This document shows, piece by piece, positions 32,940 through 40,712 of a stretch of DNA of 64,000 nt. A model generated the notes under the pieces. That model was given only the letters and a program-made list of their open reading frames with translations. It ran no database searches and had not been told where the DNA came from. This DNA is from Actinomycetota bacterium (lineage in GTDB: Bacteria; Actinomycetota; Thermoleophilia; Gaiellales; Gaiellaceae): contig VAWW01000058.1 in the NCBI GenBank assembly GCA_005884575.1, positions 12,896-76,895 of the forward strand, written 5' to 3'. The position numbers and the translations under genes were made by a program. How positions within the stretch are numbered: the stretch's first letter is position 1; each line of letters opens with the position of its first letter.

Positions 32940-34673
32940 TCAGCGGACCCGTTCCTTGGCCTGCGCGACCCACTTCAGACCCTGCAGGTAGACGAGCGAT
33001 TTCGGCCGGCGCAGGATCTCGGCGCTCCGCAGCGAGATCAGGAAGTCCTCCGGCCCGTCGAAACGGCGCATCCGGACGGCGCCCGTTCCGACGCCCTGGA
33101 GCACGTGCGCGTCGGAGCCGGCGCCCATCGTCAGGTTGTACTTGCGCGCGAAGCGCAGGGCCTCGTCGTTGTAGGCCTCGAACAGGAGTCTTGCGTTGTA
33201 GACCTCAAAGACGTCGATCTCTCCGAGGTGCCGGTGCAGGGTCGCCGGATCCGGGATCGCGTGCAGCCGGTCGAACGGGTGGGGGAGATAGACGAGTCCG
33301 CCCTGCTCCTTGATCGCGGCGATCGTGTCGGTGAACGAGAGGCGTGGCGGAATCTCGCGCTCGAGGAAGAGGCCGATCACCTCGCCCTGACGGTCGGTCT
33401 TGATCTCCTCACCGGAGATGACGGTCAGGGCGCGGCCGCGCGCGAGCTCGGCGGCCTCCTGCGCCCCGCCGAACACGTTGTGGTCCGTGACGGCGATCGC
33501 GCCGAGACCCTCGGCCTCCGCGCGGTCGAGCAGATCGTCGACCTCGACGGCACAGTCGTGTGACCGGCTCGTGTGCATGTGCAGGTCGCAGACGATCCAG
33601 TCGCGATTCGCGAGCGGATCGTCCTGGCGCCGTCGAGAGCGGCGCCGTGTCGAGAGCGAGCGATAGAGCTCGTCGAGCTCCGCGGCCACCGCCGCGAAGC
33701 TCTGGCTCTCGGCCCCCGCGCGCGCGTCGGCCGCGCGCCGCTCGCGGAACGAGTCGTCCTCGGCGAGCCGTGCCGCCTCGGCGGCGGCGAGCTCCGGCTG
33801 CTCGCGCATTCCGGGCGGCGCGGCAAGCGCGCAACCCGAGGCGGCGGCCTCCAGCACGACGCGCTGCAGGCCCTCGAGCGCAGGGACGAAGATCGCAGCC
33901 CGGCGGAAGAGGTCGGCGCGCGCCCGCCCGTCGCGGGCCGTGCGGACGGAGAACCGGCCGCGGAGCGCCCGCGCGACCGGGGGGCGGCCCGCCAGCGGCT
34001 TCGTCCGGAGCACGACGAGCTCCCAGTCGGCGAGGTCTGCGAGCTCGCCGACGACCGCGCGGAGCAACGGTCGCTCGCCGGGCCGCCACTCGAGCACGAT
34101 CGTGTCCTGCTTGGCACCGGGCGCGAAGAGTTGCGTGTCGACGCCCGCCGAGATCACGCGGTAGTGCCCGGGGAAGCGCAACGCCGCGGCGTCGGCAGTC
34201 TCGGGGCTCGTCGCGACCAGGGCGTCGATCCGTCCGAGCAGCCGCTCACGCTGTGCCCGACCGGGCGGGTATCCGAGCCGCTCGGGCGAGACGAAGGTTG
34301 CGACCGAGAGCGCCTTGGCGTCCCGCAGCGCCAGGTAGGAGAGGCTCGGCAGCCCCGGCTCGAAGCCGTGGACGACGTCGAAGCGGCCGGCGGCGAGGGC
34401 GAGCGCGAGGTTGGCGCGGACGCCGACCGGGACGCCCATGTGACTTCGGCGGGAGATCGGCACCGCGGGTCCGACGGCGACGACCTCGGCATCGAGCCCG
34501 TTCTGCAGCGCTCGGCGTCCTTCGGCGAGGTCGCGGGCCCGGCTCGAGGGGGCGAGCACCGTGACGGAATGACCGAGCTCGCGGAGCCCGTGCGCGACGC
34601 CTGCGACGTGCTCGTTCACGTCGTGCGGCTGCGACCAGGCGAACGGAGTGACGAGGCAGGCACGCAGTCCCAT
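32940..34673 (-). CDS. glycosyltransferase family 4 - PHP phosphoesterase fusion
   Basis: A 577-residue two-domain protein. Residues 1 to about 335 are a GT-B glycosyltransferase (MGLRACLVTPFAWSQPHDVNEHV; DVVHGFEPGLPSLS; FVPALEGLQRVVLEAAASGCALAA, the family-4 EALACG-like motif with Glu retained). After a basic linker (RRRSRRRQDD), residues about 358-577 form a PHP domain with CDLHMHTSRSHD (near 362), VTDHNVFGG, YLPHPFDR and GAGSDAH, the metal-binding set of histidinol-phosphatase-like enzymes. PHP metal ligands appear complete. The fusion suggests transfer of a sugar phosphate followed or preceded by phosphate removal; this is inference. Confidence 0.87.
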   Translation of the reverse strand: MGLRACLVTPFAWSQPHDVNEHVAGVAHGLRELGHSVTVLAPSSRARDLAEGRRALQNGLDAEVVAVGPAVPISRRSHMGVPVGVRANLALALAAGRFDVVHGFEPGLPSLSYLALRDAKALSVATFVSPERLGYPPGRAQRERLLGRIDALVATSPETADAAALRFPGHYRVISAGVDTQLFAPGAKQDTIVLEWRPGERPLLRAVVGELADLADWELVVLRTKPLAGRPPVARALRGRFSVRTARDGRARADLFRRAAIFVPALEGLQRVVLEAAASGCALAAPPGMREQPELAAAEAARLAEDDSFRERRAADARAGAESQSFAAVAAELDELYRSLSTRRRSRRRQDDPLANRDWIVCDLHMHTSRSHDCAVEVDDLLDRAEAEGLGAIAVTDHNVFGGAQEAAELARGRALTVISGEEIKTDRQGEVIGLFLEREIPPRLSFTDTIAAIKEQGGLVYLPHPFDRLHAIPDPATLHRHLGEIDVFEVYNARLLFEAYNDEALRFARKYNLTMGAGSDAHVLQGVGTGAVRMRRFDGPEDFLISLRSAEILRRPKSLVYLQGLKWVAQAKERVR

Positions 34674-34774
34674 CCCCGTCCGAGTGTAGTGCGCCCGGCC
34701 GGGAAGAGGCCTTCGGTCCCCGCCGTCCTGACGACAGAGCGTCAGCCGTCAACGTCGTGAAAGGGGCAAGGTCC

Positions 34775-35518
34775 ATGAGCGACCTCCAGCTCGAGAAGCC
34801 GCTGAGGAAGAGCATGAAGGGCGGGCAGGTGAAGCTGATCCAGGAGTGGGTCACGCTGCACGGCTGCGCCACGGGGATCGACAACGAGTACGGCCCGGCC
34901 ACGGTCGCCGCGGTCAAGCTGTTCCAGGCGAAGGTGAAGCTGCCGCAGACCGGCGTCGTCGACCAGGCGACGTTCGACAAGCTCGTCGCGCCGATGCGGC
35001 GCGCGCTGAAGCCGATCGCGCCGAACGGGCGCACGCTCGGGCAGCTCGGGCTCGCCTACGCGCAGCAGCACCTCAAGCAGGGCCCGCGCGAGGTCGGCAA
35101 GCCGAACTGCGGCCCGTGGGTGCGGCTGTACATGGACGGCAACGAGGGCGAGCAGTGGTTCTGGTGCGCGGGCTTTGCGACGTTCTGCCTCCGGCAGGCC
35201 TCGCACACGCTGGACCAGAAGATGCCGGTGCTGCGGTCGTTCGGCGTCCGCCAGATCGCCGACGCGGCGAAGGCGGCCCGCACGTTCCTGGGCCGGCCCA
35301 CCACCGTGGCGCAGCGGAAGCGGATCCACCCCGGAGCGCTCTTCCTCGAAGAGGGCGGCCGGACCGGCTATCTGCACACGGGGATGGTCGTGAACGTCGC
35401 CGGGTCGGTCTTCCATACGATCGAGGGCAACTCGAACCCGGGCGGCTCGAACAACGGCTTCGAGGTGATCGCGCGGACGCGGGCGTTCGGGCCCGCGTAC
35501 GACTTCGCGCTGGTCTGA
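34775..35518 (+). CDS. peptidoglycan-binding domain + CHAP-like amidase, no signal peptide
   Basis: A 247-residue protein. Residues about 10-75 form a peptidoglycan-binding domain (GGQVKLIQEWVTLHGCATGIDNEYGPATVAAVKLFQ). The rest resembles a CHAP amidase/endopeptidase: active-site cysteine near Cys112 in NCGPWVRLYM, WFWCAGFATFCLRQ, and a histidine in GYLHTGMVV followed by EGNSNPGG. No signal peptide or membrane helix is visible at the N-terminus, as in phage endolysins. Start at ATG 34775 after GAAAGGGGCAAGG. It is followed by a second enzyme of the same plan. Confidence 0.82.
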   Translation: MSDLQLEKPLRKSMKGGQVKLIQEWVTLHGCATGIDNEYGPATVAAVKLFQAKVKLPQTGVVDQATFDKLVAPMRRALKPIAPNGRTLGQLGLAYAQQHLKQGPREVGKPNCGPWVRLYMDGNEGEQWFWCAGFATFCLRQASHTLDQKMPVLRSFGVRQIADAAKAARTFLGRPTTVAQRKRIHPGALFLEEGGRTGYLHTGMVVNVAGSVFHTIEGNSNPGGSNNGFEVIARTRAFGPAYDFALV

Positions 35519-35604
35519 GGACATTGATCATGGTGCCTTGAAGCGGCGCGTGCGGCGCGCTAGCTTCGAGGCACCGCTGCGGTATGCGAAGAAAGGAGCC
35601 GGCC

Positions 35605-36372
35605 ATGTCGACCGCCCAGCCGTTGTCCGACGTCCAGCATGGACAGGCCACGACGGCCCGAACGTTGCACCTCACGAACCCGCTGATGACGGGACCCGAC
35701 GTCGTCCACCTCCAGACGCTTCTGGCGGCGTACCACCCCGGTGACGTCGACGGCGAGTACGGACCCGCAACGGCCGCCGCCGTCAAGCAGGCGAAGTGGT
35801 CGCTCGGCTATCCGGACGCGAAGTGCGACGAGTCGGCCGGACCACAGCTCGTCTCGTATCTCGAGGGCGAGGAGCTTCCTGCGGACTTCCAGGCGCGGCG
35901 CGCCGCTCGCCGGCACGACCAGGCGAAGTCGCTGACCGTCCGCGAGCACATCGTGACCGTCGCGCGCTGGGGAATCCAGCACGAGCCACAGGTGCATTAC
36001 CGGCAGTCGCGGCCGATCGACGGTTTGCACGAGGCGCGCAAGCTGCCGCTGCTCACGGACTGCTCGGGCTTCTCGACCCTCTGTTACGCGTGGTCGGGCG
36101 CGCCCGACCCGAACGGGCTGAACTACAGCGGCGCGGGCTACACCGGGACGCTGCTCCAGCACATGCGGCATATCCCGAAGAGCGCCATCCAGCCGGGCGA
36201 CCTCGTCGTCTGGGGCCCCTCGCCGGGCCACCACGTCGCGCTCGTGCTCGAAGCGGGCGACGACCCGCTCCTCGCCTCGCACGGCCAGGAGAAGGGCCCG
36301 ATCGCAATCCGCTTCTCGCTCGAGTCGAAGTACCAGCCGGCGCAGGTGACCTGGCTCAGCTGTCTCCCATAG
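35605..36372 (+). CDS. peptidoglycan-binding domain + NlpC/P60 peptidase, no signal peptide
   Basis: A 255-residue protein. A peptidoglycan-binding domain lies at about residues 28-75 (GPDVVHLQTLLAAYHPGDVDGEYGPATAAAVKQ), then an NlpC/P60 cysteine-peptidase domain with TDCSGFSTLCY (Cys153), PGDLVVWGPSPGHHVALVLE (catalytic His) and SHGQEKGP. No signal peptide is seen. AGAAAGGAG ribosome-binding site before ATG 35605. The first half parallels its upstream neighbour, and both lie 85 nt apart, so they may have arisen by duplication with exchange of the catalytic domain. Confidence 0.82.
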   Translation: MSTAQPLSDVQHGQATTARTLHLTNPLMTGPDVVHLQTLLAAYHPGDVDGEYGPATAAAVKQAKWSLGYPDAKCDESAGPQLVSYLEGEELPADFQARRAARRHDQAKSLTVREHIVTVARWGIQHEPQVHYRQSRPIDGLHEARKLPLLTDCSGFSTLCYAWSGAPDPNGLNYSGAGYTGTLLQHMRHIPKSAIQPGDLVVWGPSPGHHVALVLEAGDDPLLASHGQEKGPIAIRFSLESKYQPAQVTWLSCLP

Positions 36373-36397
36373 TCCGGTCAGGGACCGCTGCCTGGAC

Positions 36398-36551
36398 GGG
36401 ACAACGTCCCGGGACTTGGACCGGGGGAGGTCCCGGGACGTGGCTGTCGCGGACGTTGCCGCCGCCCGGCGCCGCCCTTCCCCGCCTCGATCGCGTGGTC
36501 GTCCGGGACACGTCCCCGGGACCTGGACCGGGGGAGGTCCCGGGACGTGGC
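36398..36551. repeat. two 47-bp direct repeats between convergent genes
   Basis: Copy A is 36398-36444 and copy B is 36505-36551. Their last 34 bases differ at only one position; the first 13 differ by a one-base shift. Each ends with GGTCCCGGGACGTGGC and contains the palindrome GTCCCGGGAC plus a second hairpin (GGACC...GGTCC). They lie 60 bp apart in the 208-bp gap between the NlpC/P60 gene and ino1, which converge, so they could work as transcription terminators or belong to a dispersed repeat family. Confidence 0.85.
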
Positions 36552-36580
36552 CGTTTTGGGCGGGAGCGGCGCGCGCGGCG

Positions 36581-37735
36581 TTAGGCCGCGGCGCCTTCCT
36601 TCGCTTCTGTTCGCGCGCGGGCGTTCTCGGCGATGAACTTCTCGGTCGCCTCGTAGGCCTCGTCGTCGACGATCTGCACCGGCGGCGACTTCATCAGGTA
36701 CGAGCTCGGGCCCTCGAGTGTGCCGGCGAGGCCGTTGTTCAGCGCCAGCTTCGCCATCCGCACCGCGTCGATCACGATGCCGGCCGAGTTCGGCGAGTCC
36801 CACACCTCGAGCTTCAGCTCGACGTTGAGCGGGACGTCGCCGAAGGACGAGCCCTCCATCCGGATGTACGCCCACTTGCGGTCCGTCAGCCACGGCACGT
36901 AGTCGGACGGGCCGACGTGCACGTTCCCGGCGCCGAGGTCGTAGTCGAGCATCGACGTGACCGCATTCGTCTTCGAGATCTTCTTCGACTCGAGGCGCTC
37001 GCGCTCCAGCATGTTCAGGAAGTCGGAGTTGCCGCCGACGTTCAGCTGCATCGTCTTGTCGAGGTGCACGCCGCGCTCGCGGAAGAGCGACGTGAGGACG
37101 CGGTGCGTGATCGTCGCGCCGACCTGTGACTTGATGTCGTCGCCGATGATCGGCAGGCCCTTGTCCTTGAACCGCCCCTGCCAGTAGTTCTCACGAGCGA
37201 TGAAGACCGGCATGCAGTTCACCATCGCGCAGCCCGCCTCGAGGATCTGCTCCGCGTACCACTTCGTCGCCATCTCCGAGCCGACCGGGAGGTAGTTGAC
37301 GACGACGTCGGTCTTCGTCGCCTTGAGGATCCCGACGACGTCGTCGGTCTGGCCGGGCGCCTTCGTGAGGATCTCCGACATGTACTTGCCGATCCCGTCG
37401 TGCGTCATCCCGCGCGAGACCGTGACGCCCGTGCGCGGGACCTCGGCGAACTTGATCGTGTCGTTCGGGTGCGCCCAGATCGCCTCGGACAGATCCTTGC
37501 CGACCTTGTCGACCGTGACGTCGAAGGCGGCGGTGAACTCGATGTCGCGGATGTGGTAGCCGCCGAGGTTGACGTGCATGAGGCCGGGCACGAACTGGTC
37601 GTCCGGCGCGTCCTTGTAGTACTCGACTCCCTGCAGGAGCGAGTTCGAGCAGTTGCCCACGCCGATGATCGCGACGCGGACCTTGCCGTCGTCGAGACGC
37701 GCGTTGCCGTTCGGACTACCGTTCGTCGATGCCAT
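36581..37735 (-). CDS. ino1: inositol-3-phosphate synthase (Ino1)
   Basis: A 384-residue NAD-dependent enzyme that converts glucose 6-phosphate to inositol 3-phosphate. The NAD-binding motif [16 protein letters not shown] is at the N-terminus. [18 protein letters not shown] and [16 protein letters not shown]-type active-site segments follow, as in actinobacterial Ino1. Its start lies 20 nt inside the PIP-synthase gene, so the two are translationally linked. It supplies inositol phosphate for the neighbouring synthase. Confidence 0.96.
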   Translation of the reverse strand: MASTNGSPNGNARLDDGKVRVAIIGVGNCSNSLLQGVEYYKDAPDDQFVPGLMHVNLGGYHIRDIEFTAAFDVTVDKVGKDLSEAIWAHPNDTIKFAEVPRTGVTVSRGMTHDGIGKYMSEILTKAPGQTDDVVGILKATKTDVVVNYLPVGSEMATKWYAEQILEAGCAMVNCMPVFIARENYWQGRFKDKGLPIIGDDIKSQVGATITHRVLTSLFRERGVHLDKTMQLNVGGNSDFLNMLERERLESKKISKTNAVTSMLDYDLGAGNVHVGPSDYVPWLTDRKWAYIRMEGSSFGDVPLNVELKLEVWDSPNSAGIVIDAVRMAKLALNNGLAGTLEGPSSYLMKSPPVQIVDDEAYEATEKFIAENARARTEAKEGAAA

Positions 37736-38384
37736 TCGGTCCTCCGGAGACGAGAAGTTGCTTGCGGACGAAGAGGATGCGCTGCACGACGGTGATCCAG
37801 GCCGTGAGCGTGAGCAGGTAAATGGCCCCTTCGAGCAGCCAGATGCTGAGCGGGGCGAGGACGAGGCCGGCGGTGATCACGACGACGCGCTCCGCACGCG
37901 AGCCGATGCCGACGTCGCCGCGCAGGCCGATCGACTCGGCCCGGGCGCGCGTATAGCTGACGAGGAACGAGCCTGCAATCGCGGCCATCGCGAATGCGAG
38001 GGCAATCGTGTCGTGGTGCCGCGCGAAGATCAGCCCGATCGCGCCGAGCATCGCTCCCTCGCCGACGCGGTCGGTGGTCGAATCGAGGAACGCGCCGAAC
38101 GGCGTCGTCTTGCCGCCCGCCCGTGCGAGGGCGCCGTCGAGGATGTCGAGCACTGAGCCGACGACGAACACCGCGGCCGCGAGCCAGTAGAAGAGGATCT
38201 CATTGCGGTTCTCGAACATCGCGAGCGCCGCGGCGGCGAGGCAGAGCGTGACCCCAGCGGTCGTGAGCACGTTCGGCGTCACGCGCGTGCGCGCGAGTCC
38301 AGTGACCGACCGGGACGCGAGCGTGCGCGCGCCCGCCGTGTAACCCTCCTTCACCCGCTGGAGGGTCAGCTCGCTGTATCGCAC
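37716..38384 (-). CDS. CDP-alcohol phosphatidyltransferase, likely phosphatidylinositol-phosphate synthase
   Basis: A 222-residue membrane enzyme with the complete CDP-alcohol transferase motif [26 protein letters not shown] (DxxDGxxARx8Gx3Dx3D). Six hydrophobic helices are visible. Its overlap with ino1 makes phosphatidylinositol-phosphate synthase (CDP-diacylglycerol plus inositol 3-phosphate) the best call, rather than PG or cardiolipin synthase. GTG start, 5 nt after the PAP2 gene. Product would feed PI, PI mannosides and related lipids in actinobacteria. Confidence 0.85.
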   Translation of the reverse strand: MRYSELTLQRVKEGYTAGARTLASRSVTGLARTRVTPNVLTTAGVTLCLAAAALAMFENRNEILFYWLAAAVFVVGSVLDILDGALARAGGKTTPFGAFLDSTTDRVGEGAMLGAIGLIFARHHDTIALAFAMAAIAGSFLVSYTRARAESIGLRGDVGIGSRAERVVVITAGLVLAPLSIWLLEGAIYLLTLTAWITVVQRILFVRKQLLVSGGPNGIDER

Positions 38385-38389
38385 ATCTG

Positions 38390-39145
38390 CTATGCCGCGA
38401 CTATAGCAGGTTTGCGATGCCGACGGCCGACCAGCGAGACCACCGTCAGCGAGACGATCGCGACGAACACGCCGCCCACGATGTCGAGCCAGAAGTGGTT
38501 CGCCGTCGCCATGACGCAGAACCAGACCCAGACGGGCCAGAGCAGCCAGAGCACCTTGCCGACGCGGTTGCGGACGATGCTCGCGAGCACGAGCCCGACG
38601 ATCAGCGAGTCGGCGGCGTGCAGGCTGGGCATCGCCGCGTACGGATTCGCCATCGCGTCGATCAGGCCGCTGCCGTGGCTGATGCCGCTCATCGAGTCGA
38701 GCGCGTCCGCGAAGCCGAAACTCGGGAACATGCGCGGCGGCGCGGTCGGAAGCAGCGCGTAGCCGACAAGGCCGAGGACGTTCGCGAGCAGCACCGTGTT
38801 GCGGAGCCGCGCAAACGTGTCGTGTCGTCTGAGGTAGACCCAGAGCAGCGCGAGGCCGATGACTGTGAACTCGGAGTTCCAGTACGTCCATGCCGCGGCC
38901 GTCAGGAGAAGGTGCGACGAGTCGGCGACCCGCTGGGCGGTCAGTTCGAAGAGCGAGTGGGTCGTCCGCTGCTCGAAGTCGACGATCCACAGGCCGTTCG
39001 AGAACGCCTTCGACGGATTCCGGTCGGCGAGGCTGCGCACAGCGGCGTACGCGAAGTAGAACCCGAACCAGATCACGAGCTGCCGCAGCAAGTCGAGATA
39101 GCCGCGCGGGAGCACGCGACGGCCTGCGGCGATTGCCGCCGTCAT
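38390..39145 (-). CDS. PAP2-superfamily membrane phosphatase / AUR1-like
   Basis: A 251-residue membrane protein with about six helices. The PAP2 C2-like motif is PSLHAADSL and the C3-like motif is ANHFWLDIVGG, giving the two catalytic histidines; the C1 motif is degenerate, as in AUR1/inositol-phosphorylceramide synthases. It ends 5 nt before the PIP-synthase start on the same strand. A phosphatase acting on phosphatidylinositol phosphate, or an inositol-lipid transferase, fits the context; this is an inference. Confidence 0.8.
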   Translation of the reverse strand: MTAAIAAGRRVLPRGYLDLLRQLVIWFGFYFAYAAVRSLADRNPSKAFSNGLWIVDFEQRTTHSLFELTAQRVADSSHLLLTAAAWTYWNSEFTVIGLALLWVYLRRHDTFARLRNTVLLANVLGLVGYALLPTAPPRMFPSFGFADALDSMSGISHGSGLIDAMANPYAAMPSLHAADSLIVGLVLASIVRNRVGKVLWLLWPVWVWFCVMATANHFWLDIVGGVFVAIVSLTVVSLVGRRHRKPAIVAA

Positions 39146-39253
39146 CCGATCAGCTCCTGCGGCGTCATGTTCTGGACCAACGAAATTCCGCGTCCGCGAT
39201 TCCCGTCCGACTGGCTGATTCTACTGGGCCGTCGGACGGCGCGTCAGCTCGTT

Positions 39254-40246
39254 TCAGCCGCCGATTTGGGACATCGAGCGCGAGGCGCGGACGAATCCGC
39301 GCTCATTGATCCGGTGCTTGAGCTCCTTGTGGATAACTGCCTCCCGGATCGCCGCCGCCAGCTGCTCGTCCGAGGATCCGTCCCGGAGCCGGGTCTTGAG
39401 ATCCCATTCCCTGGTCGAGAAGAGGCACGTGCGGAGCTGGCCGTCGGCCGTGATGCGAATCCGGTCGCAGGCGGAGCAGAACGGCTCGGAGACGGGATTA
39501 ACGAACCCCACCTCGCCCTTGCCGTCGGCGAAGCCGTAGCGCTTGGCGGTCGAGGAGGCCTTCGCGGGCAGCTCGACGAGCGGCCCGTAGACGTCCTCGA
39601 TCAGCGCCCGGATCTCGTCACCCGTCAGAACCTGGTCGTCCCGCCAGACCTCGTCCGCGTCGAGCGGCATGAACTCGATGAAGCGGACGACGTACGGCTT
39701 CCGGCGCGCGAGCTCGGCGAGCGCCGGAACCTCCGGCTCGGTGAAGCCCTTGATCGCGACGCAGTTGACCTTGATCGGCCGCAGCTCCGGATAACGCTCG
39801 GCCTCCTCGAGGCCGGCGAGCACCTTGTCCAGCGCGTCGCGGCGCGCGAGCTCCGCGAAGCGGGTGTGGCTGAGCGAGTCGAGGGAGACGTTGATCCGCT
39901 TCAGACCGGCCTCGACGAGCGGCCCGGCGAGCCGGTCGAGCAGGACGCCGTTGGTCGTCAGCGAGAGATCCTCGACCCCGGGCGTCACCGCCAGCTGGCG
40001 CACGAGCTCCGGCAGGTCACGGCGGATCAGCGGCTCGCCGCCGGTCAGCCGCGTCTCGCTCACGCCCATCGCGGCGAGGATGCGCACGAGCCGCGCGATC
40101 TCCTCGAACGTGAGCACCTCCGCGCGCGGCAGCCATTGCAGGCCCTCCGCAGGCATGCAGTAGGTGCAGCGGAAATTGCACTTGTCGGTGACGGAGACGC
40201 GGACGCTCTCGATCCGGCGCCCCCACGAGTCGACGAGCGGCTCCAT
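39254..40246 (-). CDS. moaA: GTP 3',8-cyclase MoaA
   Basis: A 330-residue radical-SAM enzyme for the first step of molybdenum-cofactor synthesis. The SAM cluster motif is CNFRCTYC (residues 24-31), the second cluster motif is FCSACDRIRI...RTCLF, and the chain ends in the Gly-Gly tail needed for activity. RLTGGEPLIRRDL and NVSLDSL are standard. Other moa genes are not in this window. ATG start. Confidence 0.96.
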   Translation of the reverse strand: MEPLVDSWGRRIESVRVSVTDKCNFRCTYCMPAEGLQWLPRAEVLTFEEIARLVRILAAMGVSETRLTGGEPLIRRDLPELVRQLAVTPGVEDLSLTTNGVLLDRLAGPLVEAGLKRINVSLDSLSHTRFAELARRDALDKVLAGLEEAERYPELRPIKVNCVAIKGFTEPEVPALAELARRKPYVVRFIEFMPLDADEVWRDDQVLTGDEIRALIEDVYGPLVELPAKASSTAKRYGFADGKGEVGFVNPVSEPFCSACDRIRITADGQLRTCLFSTREWDLKTRLRDGSSDEQLAAAIREAVIHKELKHRINERGFVRASRSMSQIGG

Positions 40247-40415
40247 GGGAACAGCCTATCCCGCGGCGACCTCGATCGTCTGGCCAGGAGCCGCCGTGCT
40301 GTGCGGTTCGCGACGCGGCAGATTCCGGCGGCCGGACCGAGCTTCACGCCGGAGAGGCTGGCCACCCCTTCGTTTCCGATCGGCCCGGACTGGCAAAGCC
40401 CGCGGCGGGAGACGA

Positions 40416-40628
40416 GTGCCCGACGAATCTGCGGCGAACGACGCGCTGACGCGCGAGATCGAACAGCTCCGTGACGTCCTCGCGCACGCCCAAGGTCGAC
40501 TTGGCGCGCGAACGGGACGAGCAGGAGACGACGCTCGTTGACCTCCGTCCCTGAAGCACTCGCTGGGCGAGCTCGACGCGACGCAGCGCGAGCTCTTCGC
40601 CAGGCTCGGCGGCAACGACGCGGCTTAG
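40416..40628 (+). pseudogene. remnant of a small coiled-coil protein with two compensating frameshifts
   Basis: From GTG 40416 (after GGCGGGAG) one frame reads VPDESAANDALTREIEQLRD VLAHAQ. The helical sequence continues in another frame (VDLARERDEQETTLVDL), and then returns to the first frame as SLKHSLGELDATQRELFARL GGNDAA with a stop at 40628. In the original frame a TGA stands at 40539. The pieces join into one amphipathic helix protein of about 70 residues, so this is a decayed gene or carries two indel errors. It occupies the 466-nt gap between moaA and pepT. The part 40247-40415 shows nothing else. Confidence 0.55.
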
Positions 40629-40640
40629 TTGGGTTCGCCC

Positions 40641-40708
40641 GGCCGCGTAGCGGCCTGTCCGCGTACGCGGACCGGTGGAGGGGGGTTCGCGGGAACCGAG
40701 AGGTTCCC
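40641..40708. repeat. three consecutive perfect hairpins near the pepT stop
   Basis: GGCCGC/GCGGCC with loop GTA (40641-40655), the 16-nt palindrome GTCCGCGTACGCGGAC (40657-40672), and GGGAACC/GGTTCCC with loop GAGA (40691-40708) follow one another between the small pseudogene and the end of pepT. The last stem is 4 nt from the pepT stop and may terminate it. Confidence 0.7.
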
Positions 40709-40712
40709 CCGA

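Noticed and set aside
34775-36372. Prophage or phage-tail cluster around the two wall hydrolases
   Set aside because: No holin, portal, tail or integrase gene is near; the neighbours are a glycosyltransferase-PHP gene and ino1.
36398-36551. Possible CRISPR array
   Set aside because: There are only two copies, they contain palindromes unlike a repeat-spacer series, and no cas genes are present in the window.
40247-40415. Minus-strand small gene before moaA ending PGQTIEVAAG
   Set aside because: Only the last residues look protein-like; upstream is Arg/Ser-rich with no start or ribosome-binding site.
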